A stretch of DNA of 53,015 bases from Nitrospira sp. GTDB lineage: Bacteria; Nitrospirota; Thermodesulfovibrionia; UBA6902. The stretch spans positions 67,935 through 120,949 of the forward strand of contig JADHUV010000003.1 in assembly GCA_016784355.1 (NCBI GenBank). The letters run 5' to 3'. The notes beneath the pieces are model-generated. The model was given only the letters and a program-made list of their open reading frames with translations. It made no database searches and was not told the DNA's origin. This document shows positions 45,530 to 53,015 of this stretch, piece by piece. A program made the position numbers and the translations under genes. Position 1 is the stretch's first letter. Every line of letters begins with the position of its first letter.

Positions 45530-46549
45530 ATGTCGATAAAAGATGAAATGAACGTGCAAACAAAGTCGCAAGCAATACAGATTCGCAATCTGCAGATCAA
45601 TCCCCCGCTTCTCCTTGCGCCTATGGCCGGCCTTACTCACAGCGCGCTTCGGCGGATTATGATCGACTTCGGTGGGGTCGGCCTGTTGTCGACCGAAATG
45701 CTATCGGTAAAAAAATTACCCTCAGAAAATCCACGCATCTCACCGTACCTGATCAGAGCCGAAAAGGAAAGTCCGCTTTCTTATCAACTCCTGACTTCCA
45801 ATCACAATGAAATAGGACGGGCGATTGATGCCCTTCATACATTTAAGGCTGATGCGGTTGATTTAAATATGGGCTGCCCGTCTACAGCGGTCGGAAAGTT
45901 CGGCGCAGGCGTAAAGCTGATGGAACGATTCGATGAGACACGCCGCATCGTGGCCGAAGCCAGGAAATGTACTGCTTTACCTTTGAGTGCAAAAATTCGC
46001 CTTGGCAGTGATCTCGACAGCAGTAAATTAAAGACGTTCTGCTCAATGCTGGAAGATGAAGGCATTGATATGCTTTCGGTGCACGCCCGGTTTAAGCATG
46101 AATCCTTTGCAAGGAAACCGCGGTGGGAATATATAGCCGAAATAAAGGAATGCATTAAGATACCTGTTATTGCCAATGGTGGAATTTATTCGGCAGAGGA
46201 TGCGGAGAAATGTCTGAGAGTATCCGGGGCAGACGGCTTGATGCTCGGGCAGGGGGCTATAATAAAACCCTGGCTTTTTTCAGAAATTGCCAGGACTGTA
46301 TACGACCTCGATATACCGAAATCGACAGTTTCATTGCCCGATGTATACGATGCCTTTATAGAAGCTTTGATCACGGATTACCGCCCTATATACCACCTGG
46401 GCAGGTTGAAGGCTTTTACCCACTATTTTTCCAGAAATTATAAATTTGGACATGCTTTGGCCAGCCGGATCCAGTCAAGCGGCAGTATGGATGAAGCACG
46501 TGAACTGGCCGGGACATTTTTTGCAAATAATCCCTCAACCGCTGTTTAA
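45530..46549 (+). CDS. dus: tRNA-dihydrouridine synthase
   Basis: 339 residues, TIM-barrel flavoenzyme that reduces uridine in tRNA D-loops. LLAPMAGLTHSALRRI is the start signature, VDLNMGCPS carries the catalytic Cys, and IPVIANGGI, GADGLMLGQGA complete the FMN site. It is of the DusB/NifR3 kind. The ATG at 45530 has only a weak GAG before it; Met7 is an alternative. Confidence 0.92.
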   Translation: MSIKDEMNVQTKSQAIQIRNLQINPPLLLAPMAGLTHSALRRIMIDFGGVGLLSTEMLSVKKLPSENPRISPYLIRAEKESPLSYQLLTSNHNEIGRAIDALHTFKADAVDLNMGCPSTAVGKFGAGVKLMERFDETRRIVAEARKCTALPLSAKIRLGSDLDSSKLKTFCSMLEDEGIDMLSVHARFKHESFARKPRWEYIAEIKECIKIPVIANGGIYSAEDAEKCLRVSGADGLMLGQGAIIKPWLFSEIARTVYDLDIPKSTVSLPDVYDAFIEALITDYRPIYHLGRLKAFTHYFSRNYKFGHALASRIQSSGSMDEARELAGTFFANNPSTAV

Positions 46550-46607
46550 GGCTGATTATAAGGTCTGACCTCAAATGCGTAATATCTCAAAAAAATGGAC
46601 GATGCCA

Positions 46608-46745
46608 GTACGTGCATAATCCCAACGCAAGTGACCACGTAATCCCAAAAGAAGTGACCAGTAAATCCCAAATATCGTGACCGGACAATCCCAGATTAAG
46701 TGACCGGCAAATCCCATTGTAAGTGATCGATTTTTAATGGAAGTT
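46608..46745. repeat. Six 23-base direct repeats
   Basis: Units start at 46608, 46631, 46654, 46677, 46700 and 46723, exactly 23 bases apart. Units 2-5 share GTGACC at the start and AATCCCA at position 11; the first and last are degenerate. Arrays like this occur at the ends of some transposons (for example IS21-type multiple end repeats) or as iterons. No transposase or replication gene is beside it. Confidence 0.75.
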
Positions 46746-47012
46746 GTATTTCCATTGAAGAGCTGATATTCAACGCAAATTAATAGGTTATTGTAGTTCT
46801 CCAATTACTAATTGAGGAAGGCCATTCATGCCCAAGAGGACAGAAAGGGCCGCGTTCCTTTGTCGCTCTTCTTCGACAACTTTCTCGACACCAAAGTCCG
46901 GGAATCCACTCCGCTACACATAGGCCGAGGGTGCGTTTTCCGGGCAGTTCCGCCATCTGCACATCGGCATCTATGGTAACCGGAGCGCGTCCATTCAAAA
47001 AAGCAGCATATA

Positions 47013-47028
47013 TCGCAATATATTGCGA
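47013..47028. promoter_or_regulatory. hipBA operator 1
   Basis: TCGCAATATATTGCGA, a perfect 16-base palindrome, about 130 bases before the hipB ATG. It shares the pattern TCGY-AATATATT-RCGA with the other two sites. Confidence 0.6.
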
Positions 47029-47098
47029 AAAAAGTTCTTAATATTCATCGTCTCGCCATTCATTGCGCTTCCACTAAACTGAATTACTGATATATATT

Positions 47099-47114
47099 TC
47101 GTAAAATATGACGA
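47099..47114. promoter_or_regulatory. hipBA operator 2
   Basis: TCGTAAAATATGACGA: the TCGT and ACGA ends are inverted; the centre is less perfect. It lies just before the -35 box. Confidence 0.5.
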
Positions 47115-47119
47115 TATAG

Positions 47120-47148
47120 TTGCATTTTTAGAGACTTAATCGTAATAT
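47120..47148 (+). promoter_or_regulatory. hipBA promoter, predicted leaderless
   Basis: TTGCAT, 17 bases, TAATAT. The predicted start is near 47155, only about three bases before the hipB ATG at 47158, and there is no ribosome site before that ATG. Operator 3 covers the -10 box. Confidence 0.65.
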
Positions 47149-47155
47149 ATTACTA
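47140..47155. promoter_or_regulatory. hipBA operator 3
   Basis: TCGTAATATATTACTA with a perfect 12-base palindromic core. It overlaps the -10 box and the predicted start point, a repression position. Confidence 0.6.
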
Positions 47156-47157
47156 CT

Positions 47158-47508
47158 ATGAGAATCACCGGCTTACTTACAGATGATGCTGTGCTGGCCG
47201 AATTGGGAGCGCGGATTGCCGGTCGTCGGCTTGAATTGCAGTTGACCCAGGCGGTCTTGGCCGAACAGGCGGGTATCGCAAAACGCACTCTCGAGCGTAT
47301 GGAGGCAGGGCACACGTCTCAGCTGTCCACCCTGGTTCGTGTGCTGCGGGTGCTGGACGCCGCATCAGGGCTGGATAGCCTGCTGCCGGAGTCGGGAGCC
47401 AGACCGATGGATTTGCTCAAGCGCAAGGGCAAGGTTCGTCAACGGGCTTCTGGTCTGCGTGCCGCAAAAGCGAAAGACAAACCATGGCGCTGGGATGAGA
47501 AGCCATGA
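47158..47508 (+). CDS. hipB: HipB-like antitoxin, XRE-family repressor
   Basis: 116 residues. A helix-turn-helix at about 15-65 (RIAGRRLELQLTQAVLAEQ, then AKRTLERMEAGHTSQLSTL), then a basic tail. It is the antitoxin partner of the HipA-like kinase, which it overlaps by 4 bases. It most likely binds the three sites upstream. G+C is higher than in the neighbouring core genes, a sign of transfer. Confidence 0.9.
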   Translation: MRITGLLTDDAVLAELGARIAGRRLELQLTQAVLAEQAGIAKRTLERMEAGHTSQLSTLVRVLRVLDAASGLDSLLPESGARPMDLLKRKGKVRQRASGLRAAKAKDKPWRWDEKP

Positions 47509-48821
47509 GTACTCTGGCCGAAGTCAGGCTGTGGGGCAAAACCATCGGAGCTGTCTCACTGCAGGACGGGGAGGAAATTGCCAGCTTTGAATACGATGCG
47601 GCCTTCGCGCAAAGCGGTATTCAAGTTGCACCGCTTGTGATGCCGCTATCCCGGCGCGTGTATCGCTTTTCTGAATTGTCCCGCCAGACCTTTTACGGCT
47701 TGCCGGGTTTGCTGGCCGATTCGCTGCCGGATAAGTTCGGCCATGTGCTGATTGACGCCTGGCTGGCGGGCCAGGGCCGAAGGCCGGATTCCTTCAACGT
47801 GATCGAGCGGCTGTGCTATACCGGCGAGCGCGGCATGGGCGCTTTGGAATTTGCGCCCGCGACCGGTCCTGCGGCGCGGCCGGCCGGCCGGATCCGGATC
47901 GATAAACTGGTGGAACTCGCCTCGTCAATCCTGACTCACCGTAACCATTTGCAGGTCAATTTTGATAAGGACGGGGACGAGGCACTGAAGGCGCAGGCAA
48001 TGATCGACATCCTGCGCGTCGGCACCTCGGCAGGCGGAGCCAGGGCAAAGGCGGTCATCGCCTGGAACCCAAAAACGAATGAAGTGCGGTCCGGCCAGGT
48101 CAAAGCCGGAAAGGGCTTTGAATACTGGCTGCTGAAATTTGACGGCGTCAGCGGCAACCGCGACAAGGAGATTGAGGACCCGCAAGGTTATGGTGTGATT
48201 GAATATGCCTATTACCTGATGGCGAGCAACTGCGGCATCGAGATCAGCGAATGCCGGCTGTTAGAGGAAAACGGCCGGCGCCATTTCATGACCCGCCGTT
48301 TCGATCGGCTCGCCGGGGGTGAAAAACTGCATATGCAGTCACTGTGTGCGCTGGCGCATTACGATTTCAATATCGCCGGCGCCTACAGTTATGAACAGGC
48401 GCTGCTGGTCATCCGGCAGCTGGGTCTGCCCATGAGCGACATCGAACAGCAATTTCGCCGCATGGCGTTTAACATCGTGGCCCGCAACCAGGACGACCAC
48501 GTCAAGAACATCGCCTTTCTGATGGACAAGGCCGGCAATTGGTCACTGGCCCCGGCCTTTGACGTGATCTACAGCTACAATCCTGTTGGTGCGTGGACGT
48601 CCAGCCACCAGATGACCCTCAACGGTAAGCGTGACGGCTTTAAGCTGGAGGATTTCAAAGCCTGTGCCAGGGCCGCCTCAATGAAGCGCGGCCGCGCCGA
48701 TGCCATTTTCAACGAGGTGCGCGAAACGGTATCCCGCTGGAAGCATTATGCCGACGAGGCCGGAGTACCCGCAGTCCCCCGGGATCAGATCTATCGCACG
48801 CTGAGGCTGAAGGGATTTTGA
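47505..48821 (+). CDS. hipA: HipA-like serine/threonine kinase toxin
   Basis: 438 residues. An N-terminal HipA domain (about 5-110), a Gly-rich loop GTSAGGARAKA at about 173-183, ATP-contact Lys211 in YWLLKFDG, catalytic Asp330 in RNQDDHVKN, and metal-binding Asp353 in LAPAFDV. HipA kinases phosphorylate a tRNA synthetase or other target and can cause growth arrest. The overlap with hipB keeps toxin and antitoxin coupled. G+C-rich codon use, unlike the flanks. Confidence 0.93.
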   Translation: MSTLAEVRLWGKTIGAVSLQDGEEIASFEYDAAFAQSGIQVAPLVMPLSRRVYRFSELSRQTFYGLPGLLADSLPDKFGHVLIDAWLAGQGRRPDSFNVIERLCYTGERGMGALEFAPATGPAARPAGRIRIDKLVELASSILTHRNHLQVNFDKDGDEALKAQAMIDILRVGTSAGGARAKAVIAWNPKTNEVRSGQVKAGKGFEYWLLKFDGVSGNRDKEIEDPQGYGVIEYAYYLMASNCGIEISECRLLEENGRRHFMTRRFDRLAGGEKLHMQSLCALAHYDFNIAGAYSYEQALLVIRQLGLPMSDIEQQFRRMAFNIVARNQDDHVKNIAFLMDKAGNWSLAPAFDVIYSYNPVGAWTSSHQMTLNGKRDGFKLEDFKACARAASMKRGRADAIFNEVRETVSRWKHYADEAGVPAVPRDQIYRTLRLKGF

Positions 48822-48983
48822 TGAAACCCGGCAAAATGGCGGTGTCGAGTCTCCATTTATCTGGTAAATATAAAATGGGAGATCTGCCACTGCATATTAA
48901 ATATCGGCATATGATATGTTTATGATTGTAAATTCAGATATGTGATGCAGAATAACAGAGAAGATAACCTGGAGGATGTCTCT

Positions 48984-49544
48984 ATGAAATATGCACCAAT
49001 TTTACTTTATATGGTTTTAACACTGCTCATCGCCGGATGTGCCAGTACCGGAGACTCGCTGTCTGATAAAAGAGAGGCTGTACTTAAAATGAAAAATGAA
49101 GTGCTGGCAGAACTATATAAGAAGAAGGCAAGTGCTGAATCTGAGATCTCGAATTCACCGGGATATGCTGTATTCAGCAATGTTAATATCAATTTGATCT
49201 TTGCAAGTTTTGGCGGCGGACACGGTGTCGTCAAAAATAATAAGACAGGAAAACATACCTATATGAAAATGGGAGAGGTCGGCGTTGGTCTAGGTATGGG
49301 TGCCAAGGATTTTCGTGTAGTTTTTGTATTTCACAACGAAGCAGCAATGACGCGCTTTATAGAGCATGGCTGGGCATTAGGCGCACAGGCGGACGCGGCA
49401 GCTAAAGCAGATGAAAAGGGCGGGGCTGTAGGCGGAGAAGCTATAATTGACAACATCACGATATATCAGTTGACGAAAACCGGATTAGCTCTTCAGGCAA
49501 CAGTCAAGGGTACTAAATACTGGAAAGATGATTTACTGAACTAG
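48984..49544 (+). CDS. SYLF/YSC84-family lipoprotein
   Basis: 186 residues. The start at 48984 follows GGAGG by 8 bases; an earlier in-frame ATG is less likely. The leader ends in a lipobox LIAGC. The body matches the SYLF (YSC84-like) lipid-binding domain: PGYAVFSNVNINLIFASFGGGHGVVKN, then MGEVGVGLGMGAKDFRVVFVF and GWALGAQADAAAK. Likely an envelope lipoprotein; bacterial function is not well known. Confidence 0.9.
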   Translation: MKYAPILLYMVLTLLIAGCASTGDSLSDKREAVLKMKNEVLAELYKKKASAESEISNSPGYAVFSNVNINLIFASFGGGHGVVKNNKTGKHTYMKMGEVGVGLGMGAKDFRVVFVFHNEAAMTRFIEHGWALGAQADAAAKADEKGGAVGGEAIIDNITIYQLTKTGLALQATVKGTKYWKDDLLN

Positions 49545-49573
49545 CTTATTTCAATGCATCGGAGGGAATAGTG

Positions 49574-49621
49574 TTGTCGTGTCTGAGTTACGTAATTTTC
49601 GTATGAGCGCAGACTCGACAA
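49574..49621. repeat. Long hairpin between convergent genes
   Basis: TTGTCGTGTCTG and CAGACTCGACAA pair at 11 of 12 positions around a 24-base loop. It lies between the SYLF gene and trmJ, whose ends face each other. No T-run; a bidirectional terminator is possible. Confidence 0.45.
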
Positions 49622-49667
49622 TAATCGCTAACTGCTTTGAATATGGCAGGAAAGAGAATGTTGGGTT

Positions 49668-50426
49668 TTATTCGAACTTCTTCTCAATCCTGTCGCATAT
49701 GCCGTGAAACATATTGTATTCCCATTCCGAAAGGCCTGAACGGCCGAGGCAGTTTTTCATCTTGTTCATGATCTTGTTGTAGAGGTAATCATTATTCTCC
49801 GGCAGGTAATTAATCAGGGCCATGGATTTTTCCATGCGATTAAATAAGAGTGCCATCTGTTCATGGCTTACAAAGCTCGGTGAATCAGCAGGCAAAAAGC
49901 CCGGTATTAGTTTTTCAGATGGTGGTCTTTTTTTTCTTCCCGACATCGAGACTTCATAAGCGATTATAAGAACGGCCTGGGCAAGGTTTAAAGAGGGTTG
50001 GGCTTTTCCTGTGGGAATGGTCATCATGAATCCGCACTGCTCGACTTCTTCATTATAAAGTCCCCTGTCTTCACGTCCAAAGAGTATAGCCACTTTATTT
50101 GATTGCGCTATCTCAAATAAACGTGTGCTGCCCTGATCTACGGGGAGGTAACCGCCTCGCTTGCGTCCGGTCCTCTGGGTGGTGCCGACGATATAGCTCT
50201 TGTCACTGATTGCCTCTTTCAAGGTCTTATATGAAACCGCAGCTTCCAGTACATCAGATGCACCGTGCGCAAACCATCCTGCCTCTTTGCCTGTTACTTC
50301 CGGCGGATTTATAAGGAGGAGGTTCTTAAAATCCATATTTTTAATAGCCCGTGCGGCAGCCCCTATATTGCCTGCTTCCATAGGTTCGACCAGAATAAAA
50401 TATACGTTGTCTTTCCATTTTTTCAT
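49668..50426 (-). CDS. trmJ: TrmJ-type tRNA/rRNA methyltransferase
   Basis: 253-residue SPOUT-class methyltransferase: VYFILVEPMEAGNIGAAARAIKN, then VALLFGREDRGL-like VAILFGREDRGL and IPTGKAQPSLNLAQAV, the TrmJ/SpoU knot motifs. TrmJ methylates the 2'-O of tRNA position 32. The start at 50426 is preferred over an upstream GTG. It faces the SYLF gene and lies next to the RND gene on the same strand. Confidence 0.88.
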   Translation of the reverse strand: MKKWKDNVYFILVEPMEAGNIGAAARAIKNMDFKNLLLINPPEVTGKEAGWFAHGASDVLEAAVSYKTLKEAISDKSYIVGTTQRTGRKRGGYLPVDQGSTRLFEIAQSNKVAILFGREDRGLYNEEVEQCGFMMTIPTGKAQPSLNLAQAVLIIAYEVSMSGRKKRPPSEKLIPGFLPADSPSFVSHEQMALLFNRMEKSMALINYLPENNDYLYNKIMNKMKNCLGRSGLSEWEYNMFHGICDRIEKKFE

Positions 50427-50463
50427 AAGAACAAATGATAACACAAAAGGTCTTTACTGAGGC

Positions 50464-53015
50464 CTATGCCTGTTTAGTCTCCGGAACCTTTTTGAACAGA
50501 CCGAGGAAGTCCTCAAGTATCACGTAAAGTGAGGGTACCAGCAGGAGGGTGATGCCCGTTGCAAAGAGTATTCCAAAACCCAGGCTTATGGCCATGGGAA
50601 TCAGGAACTGAGCCTGAACACTTTTTTCCAGGATGATCGGCGTCAGTCCGAGAGATGTGGTAAGTGATGTCAAAATAATCGGACGGAATCTGCGTTTGGC
50701 CGCATCCATAACCGCATCATTGAGGCTCAGTCCGGCCTTTCTTCTCTGGTTTACAAAGTCGATCAGGAGCAGGGAGTCATTTACCACAACTCCGGTCAGG
50801 GCTACTATGCCGAAGATGCTCAGTATGCTGAGATTTTTAAACATTATCAGATGTCCCAGTATCGCGCCTACAATTCCAAAAGGTATGGAGGCCATGATAA
50901 TAAAGGGCTGAAGATAACTTTTAAAAGGAACTGCCAGCAGGGCATATATAACAAACAGTGCCAGAAGAAATCCCCTGATCATGGTGCCCATGGAATCCTT
51001 CCTCTCTTTTTCCTCTCCTTCAAGGTTATAGTTCAGGCCGGGATAGTCCTGCACAAGCCTGCTCAGTGTAGTTTTGGTAATGTTGTTCAGAATCTCTCCC
51101 GCGTTTGCGACTTTATTATCTACGCTGCTGATGATATTTATAACTCTCTTTCTGTCTGTACGGTTTATCTCGCTGAATCCACGGCCTTCCTCTATGGAAG
51201 CCGCCTGCAGAATCGGTATCTCTCCGCCGTCTTTTGTACGTATGCGCATCTGCTCAAGATCGGCTATGTGTTTTCTCTGGTCTTCGGGAAATCTGACCAT
51301 GACCTTGACTTCATTGCGGCCCCTCTGTATCCGCAGTGCCTCTGCTCCGAAAAATGCTGATCTGACCTGCCTGCCGAGATCCTCTTCGGTTATACCAATT
51401 GTTCTGGCCTCTGGCAGCAACTTCAGTTTAAGTTCTCTTTTACCACTTGTGAAATTATCGCTTATGTCTCCGACTCCTTCATAGCCCTTCAGTGCTTCCT
51501 TGACTTCACGTGTAGCTGCATCCAGGACAGCAAAGTCTTTATGTGCCAGTTGTATGTCTATATTTGCACCGAAGCGTACCAGTGTTGATTTGAACGTGAC
51601 TGATTCTGCCCCGGGTGCCTGATTGGCTGCCTTTCTCCATTTGCTTACTATCTCTGCTGAGGGTATTCCTCTTTTTTCAGACTCGGTCAAAAGCAGTGCA
51701 ACATCCGAGAGATGTGTGCCAGTTGCGGTACCGCCCCCGTGACTGTCCAGGTTAAGCGTATTGCCTACAGTGGCATACATATGTCTCAGCATGGAATCCT
51801 TTCCATCTCTGTCATTATCGTACTGGCTGATTACCTCATGTGCCTTGGCCGACACATATGCCTGGGCCTTTTCGGTCTGCCATACAGGGGTGCCGACAGG
51901 CATCTTGATCGATGCGGTTACAAGGTCTCCATCAACATCGGGCATAAATCCGAACTTGACCACCCCGCCTGCTACAAGTCCAAATGTGATTAGCAGTACC
52001 ATTATAGAAGTTGCCAGTGTTGCGTAGCGGTTTCTGAGGCAGAAGGCGAGGAATCTCGAATAAGGTCCATTAACAAAGCTCATTAGCCAGTTTGCAAAAC
52101 CGTCCCGTATACGTGTGACAGTTCCAGCTATCTTCATCTTAACGGGCTTTCCGCTGCCCAGACTCAGGTGCGCCGGAAGGATAAACAGGCATTCTATCAG
52201 TGAGACCAGAAGTATCGGGATAACTACATACGGGATAACCCTTATGAATTTACCCATCGTCCCGCTGACTGCAGTAAGAGGCATAAAGGCGGCAACCGTG
52301 GTAAGTACTGAAAATACTACAGGTCTTCCAACCTCAAGTACTCCGGCTATCGCGGCCTCACTGAAGGTCTTATCAATGCTCCGGTGAGAATATATGTTTT
52401 CACCTACAACGATTGCATCATCAACTACTATGCCTAGGGCCAGTATAAAGGCGAAAAGTGAGAGCATATTGATTGAGACATCAAAGTAAGGCATAAAAAG
52501 GAGGGCACCCATAAATGATATCGGGATGCCGAGCATTACCCACAGGGCAAGTCGTATTTTCATGAACAGTCCGAGTACCAGGAATATAAGGATCAGACCA
52601 ATCAGGGCATTTTTTATTAGAAGATCTCTACGGCTTTTCAGGTATTCGGTAAAGTCATTCCAGACAGAAAGCTTTATGGAGTCAGGGAGATAGGCCTGCT
52701 TTTTTTCTACATAGGCCTTGACCAGGTCGGATATTTCTATAGGTTTTTGATCGCCCACCCGGTACACTGCCACCATTGCAGCAGGTTTTCCATCAAATCT
52801 GGAATACTCATCTGTCTCCCGGAAGGTGTCTTTAATGACCGCAATCTCGCTTAGCTTGACCTCAGTGCCGTCACCTTTCTGAAGCACAGTAATGTTTCCG
52901 TACTCAGTTCCTATATACTTTTTTTCTTTTGTCCTTATGAGAATTTCCCCGCCGCCTGATTTTACAAGGCCGCCGGGCATATCTACTGAGGCAAGTCTGA
53001 TCCTGTTAGCTATCT
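50464..53015 (-). CDS. RND-family efflux permease, partial
   Basis: About 850 residues in the window; the reading frame runs off the edge with no start, so the N-terminal part is missing. It has the large periplasmic loops and membrane bundle of AcrB-type pumps: LALGIVVDDAIVVGENIYSHR (the paired Asp of helix 4) and, in the second half, GIVALTGVVVNDSLLLIDFVNQR in the place of the AcrB Lys-bearing helix. It is likely a proton-driven drug, metal or lipid exporter; the substrate is unknown. The partner membrane-fusion and outer-membrane genes are probably beyond the edge. Confidence 0.93.
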   Translation of the reverse strand, partial: IANRIRLASVDMPGGLVKSGGGEILIRTKEKKYIGTEYGNITVLQKGDGTEVKLSEIAVIKDTFRETDEYSRFDGKPAAMVAVYRVGDQKPIEISDLVKAYVEKKQAYLPDSIKLSVWNDFTEYLKSRRDLLIKNALIGLILIFLVLGLFMKIRLALWVMLGIPISFMGALLFMPYFDVSINMLSLFAFILALGIVVDDAIVVGENIYSHRSIDKTFSEAAIAGVLEVGRPVVFSVLTTVAAFMPLTAVSGTMGKFIRVIPYVVIPILLVSLIECLFILPAHLSLGSGKPVKMKIAGTVTRIRDGFANWLMSFVNGPYSRFLAFCLRNRYATLATSIMVLLITFGLVAGGVVKFGFMPDVDGDLVTASIKMPVGTPVWQTEKAQAYVSAKAHEVISQYDNDRDGKDSMLRHMYATVGNTLNLDSHGGGTATGTHLSDVALLLTESEKRGIPSAEIVSKWRKAANQAPGAESVTFKSTLVRFGANIDIQLAHKDFAVLDAATREVKEALKGYEGVGDISDNFTSGKRELKLKLLPEARTIGITEEDLGRQVRSAFFGAEALRIQRGRNEVKVMVRFPEDQRKHIADLEQMRIRTKDGGEIPILQAASIEEGRGFSEINRTDRKRVINIISSVDNKVANAGEILNNITKTTLSRLVQDYPGLNYNLEGEEKERKDSMGTMIRGFLLALFVIYALLAVPFKSYLQPFIIMASIPFGIVGAILGHLIMFKNLSILSIFGIVALTGVVVNDSLLLIDFVNQRRKAGLSLNDAVMDAAKRRFRPIILTSLTTSLGLTPIILEKSVQAQFLIPMAISLGFGILFATGITLLLVPSLYVILEDFLGLFKKVPETKQA

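Larger units (their letters stand above)
46550..47157. other. 608-base region before hipBA with tandem repeats and operators
   Basis: No intact gene is seen. It holds six 23-base direct repeats (46608-46745), then a G+C-richer stretch at about 46800-47000 that looks like a broken coding fragment on the minus strand (two frames each give a partial protein-like run), then the hipBA control region with three operators. Confidence 0.55.

Noticed and set aside
45179..45640. A 153-codon open frame on the minus strand across the start of dus.
   Set aside because: It overlaps the conserved dus start, has a low-complexity hydrophobic and Ser/Cys-rich make-up and no ribosome site; it is a by-product of base composition.
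46780..46998. A 72-codon minus-strand open frame as an intact gene.
   Set aside because: It has no ribosome site, and a second frame over the same stretch looks equally protein-like, so a broken fragment is more likely.
1..53015. tRNA, rRNA and CRISPR arrays.
   Set aside because: No T-loop signatures in a cloverleaf context, no rRNA-like stretches and no regular repeat-spacer pattern were seen; the 23-base array at 46608 has no spacers.

Overview
This 53 kb window looks like a chromosomal segment of a Gram-negative bacterium with moderately low G+C. The signs are several signal-II lipoproteins, an FtsEX/EnvC division module, an RND pump, a PEP-CTERM protein, and ribosomal protein L28 of the four-cysteine type. 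The gene content and order (tig-clpP-clpX; infB-ylxP-rbfA-nrnA-truB) fit a Nitrospirota- or Desulfobacterota-like lineage, but this is inferred from gene style only; no rRNA or tRNA gene was seen to settle it.

Layout. 1-2317: glmS (cut by the window edge) and glmU, hexosamine and cell-wall precursor supply. 2428-4686: an M48 metalloprotease with two YbjQ-family proteins, then a nitroreductase. 4837-7492: two overlapping lipoprotein genes, a HEAT-repeat protein and an S41 protease homologue that has lost its catalytic Ser and Lys. 7713-8864: a Cache-GGEEF diguanylate cyclase. 9232-10011: a PEP-CTERM protein behind a sigma-54 type promoter. 10221-12283: a HupE/UreJ-like gene with an extra C-terminal domain and a His-rich secreted protein, bracketed by two direct repeats. 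12295-16577: a DUF898 membrane protein, YjdM, a DUF2269 membrane protein, and a radical SAM plus glycosyltransferase pair.

16667-27276 is the conserved core: a DsrE-like protein, tig-clpP-clpX (sigma-70 type promoter, terminator), the opposing DciA-like and rpmB genes, then infB-ylxP-rbfA-nrnA-truB-yggU-prmA. infB has an unusual long nested hairpin as its leader. 27279-37047: a dynamin-like GTPase, the divergent ftsE-ftsX-envC operon with a CRP-type palindrome in between, and an ABC-F/DUF898/M48 operon with 4-base overlaps. 37532-40211: motA-motB facing a PilZ-domain gene, which together with the diguanylate cyclase suggests c-di-GMP control. 41317-45182: an fbpABC ferric-iron importer behind a promoter with a Fur box. 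45530-46549: a tRNA-dihydrouridine synthase.

46608-48821 looks acquired: six 23-base direct repeats and a G+C-rich hipBA toxin-antitoxin pair with three related 16-base operators and a promoter that predicts a leaderless transcript. The window closes with a SYLF lipoprotein, a TrmJ-like methyltransferase and an RND efflux pump gene cut by the window edge.

The best candidates for something undescribed are the coupled HEAT lipoprotein plus dead S41 protease, the repeat-bracketed HupE-fusion/His-rich metal cassette, the coupled ABC-F/DUF898/M48 operon, and the infB leader structure.
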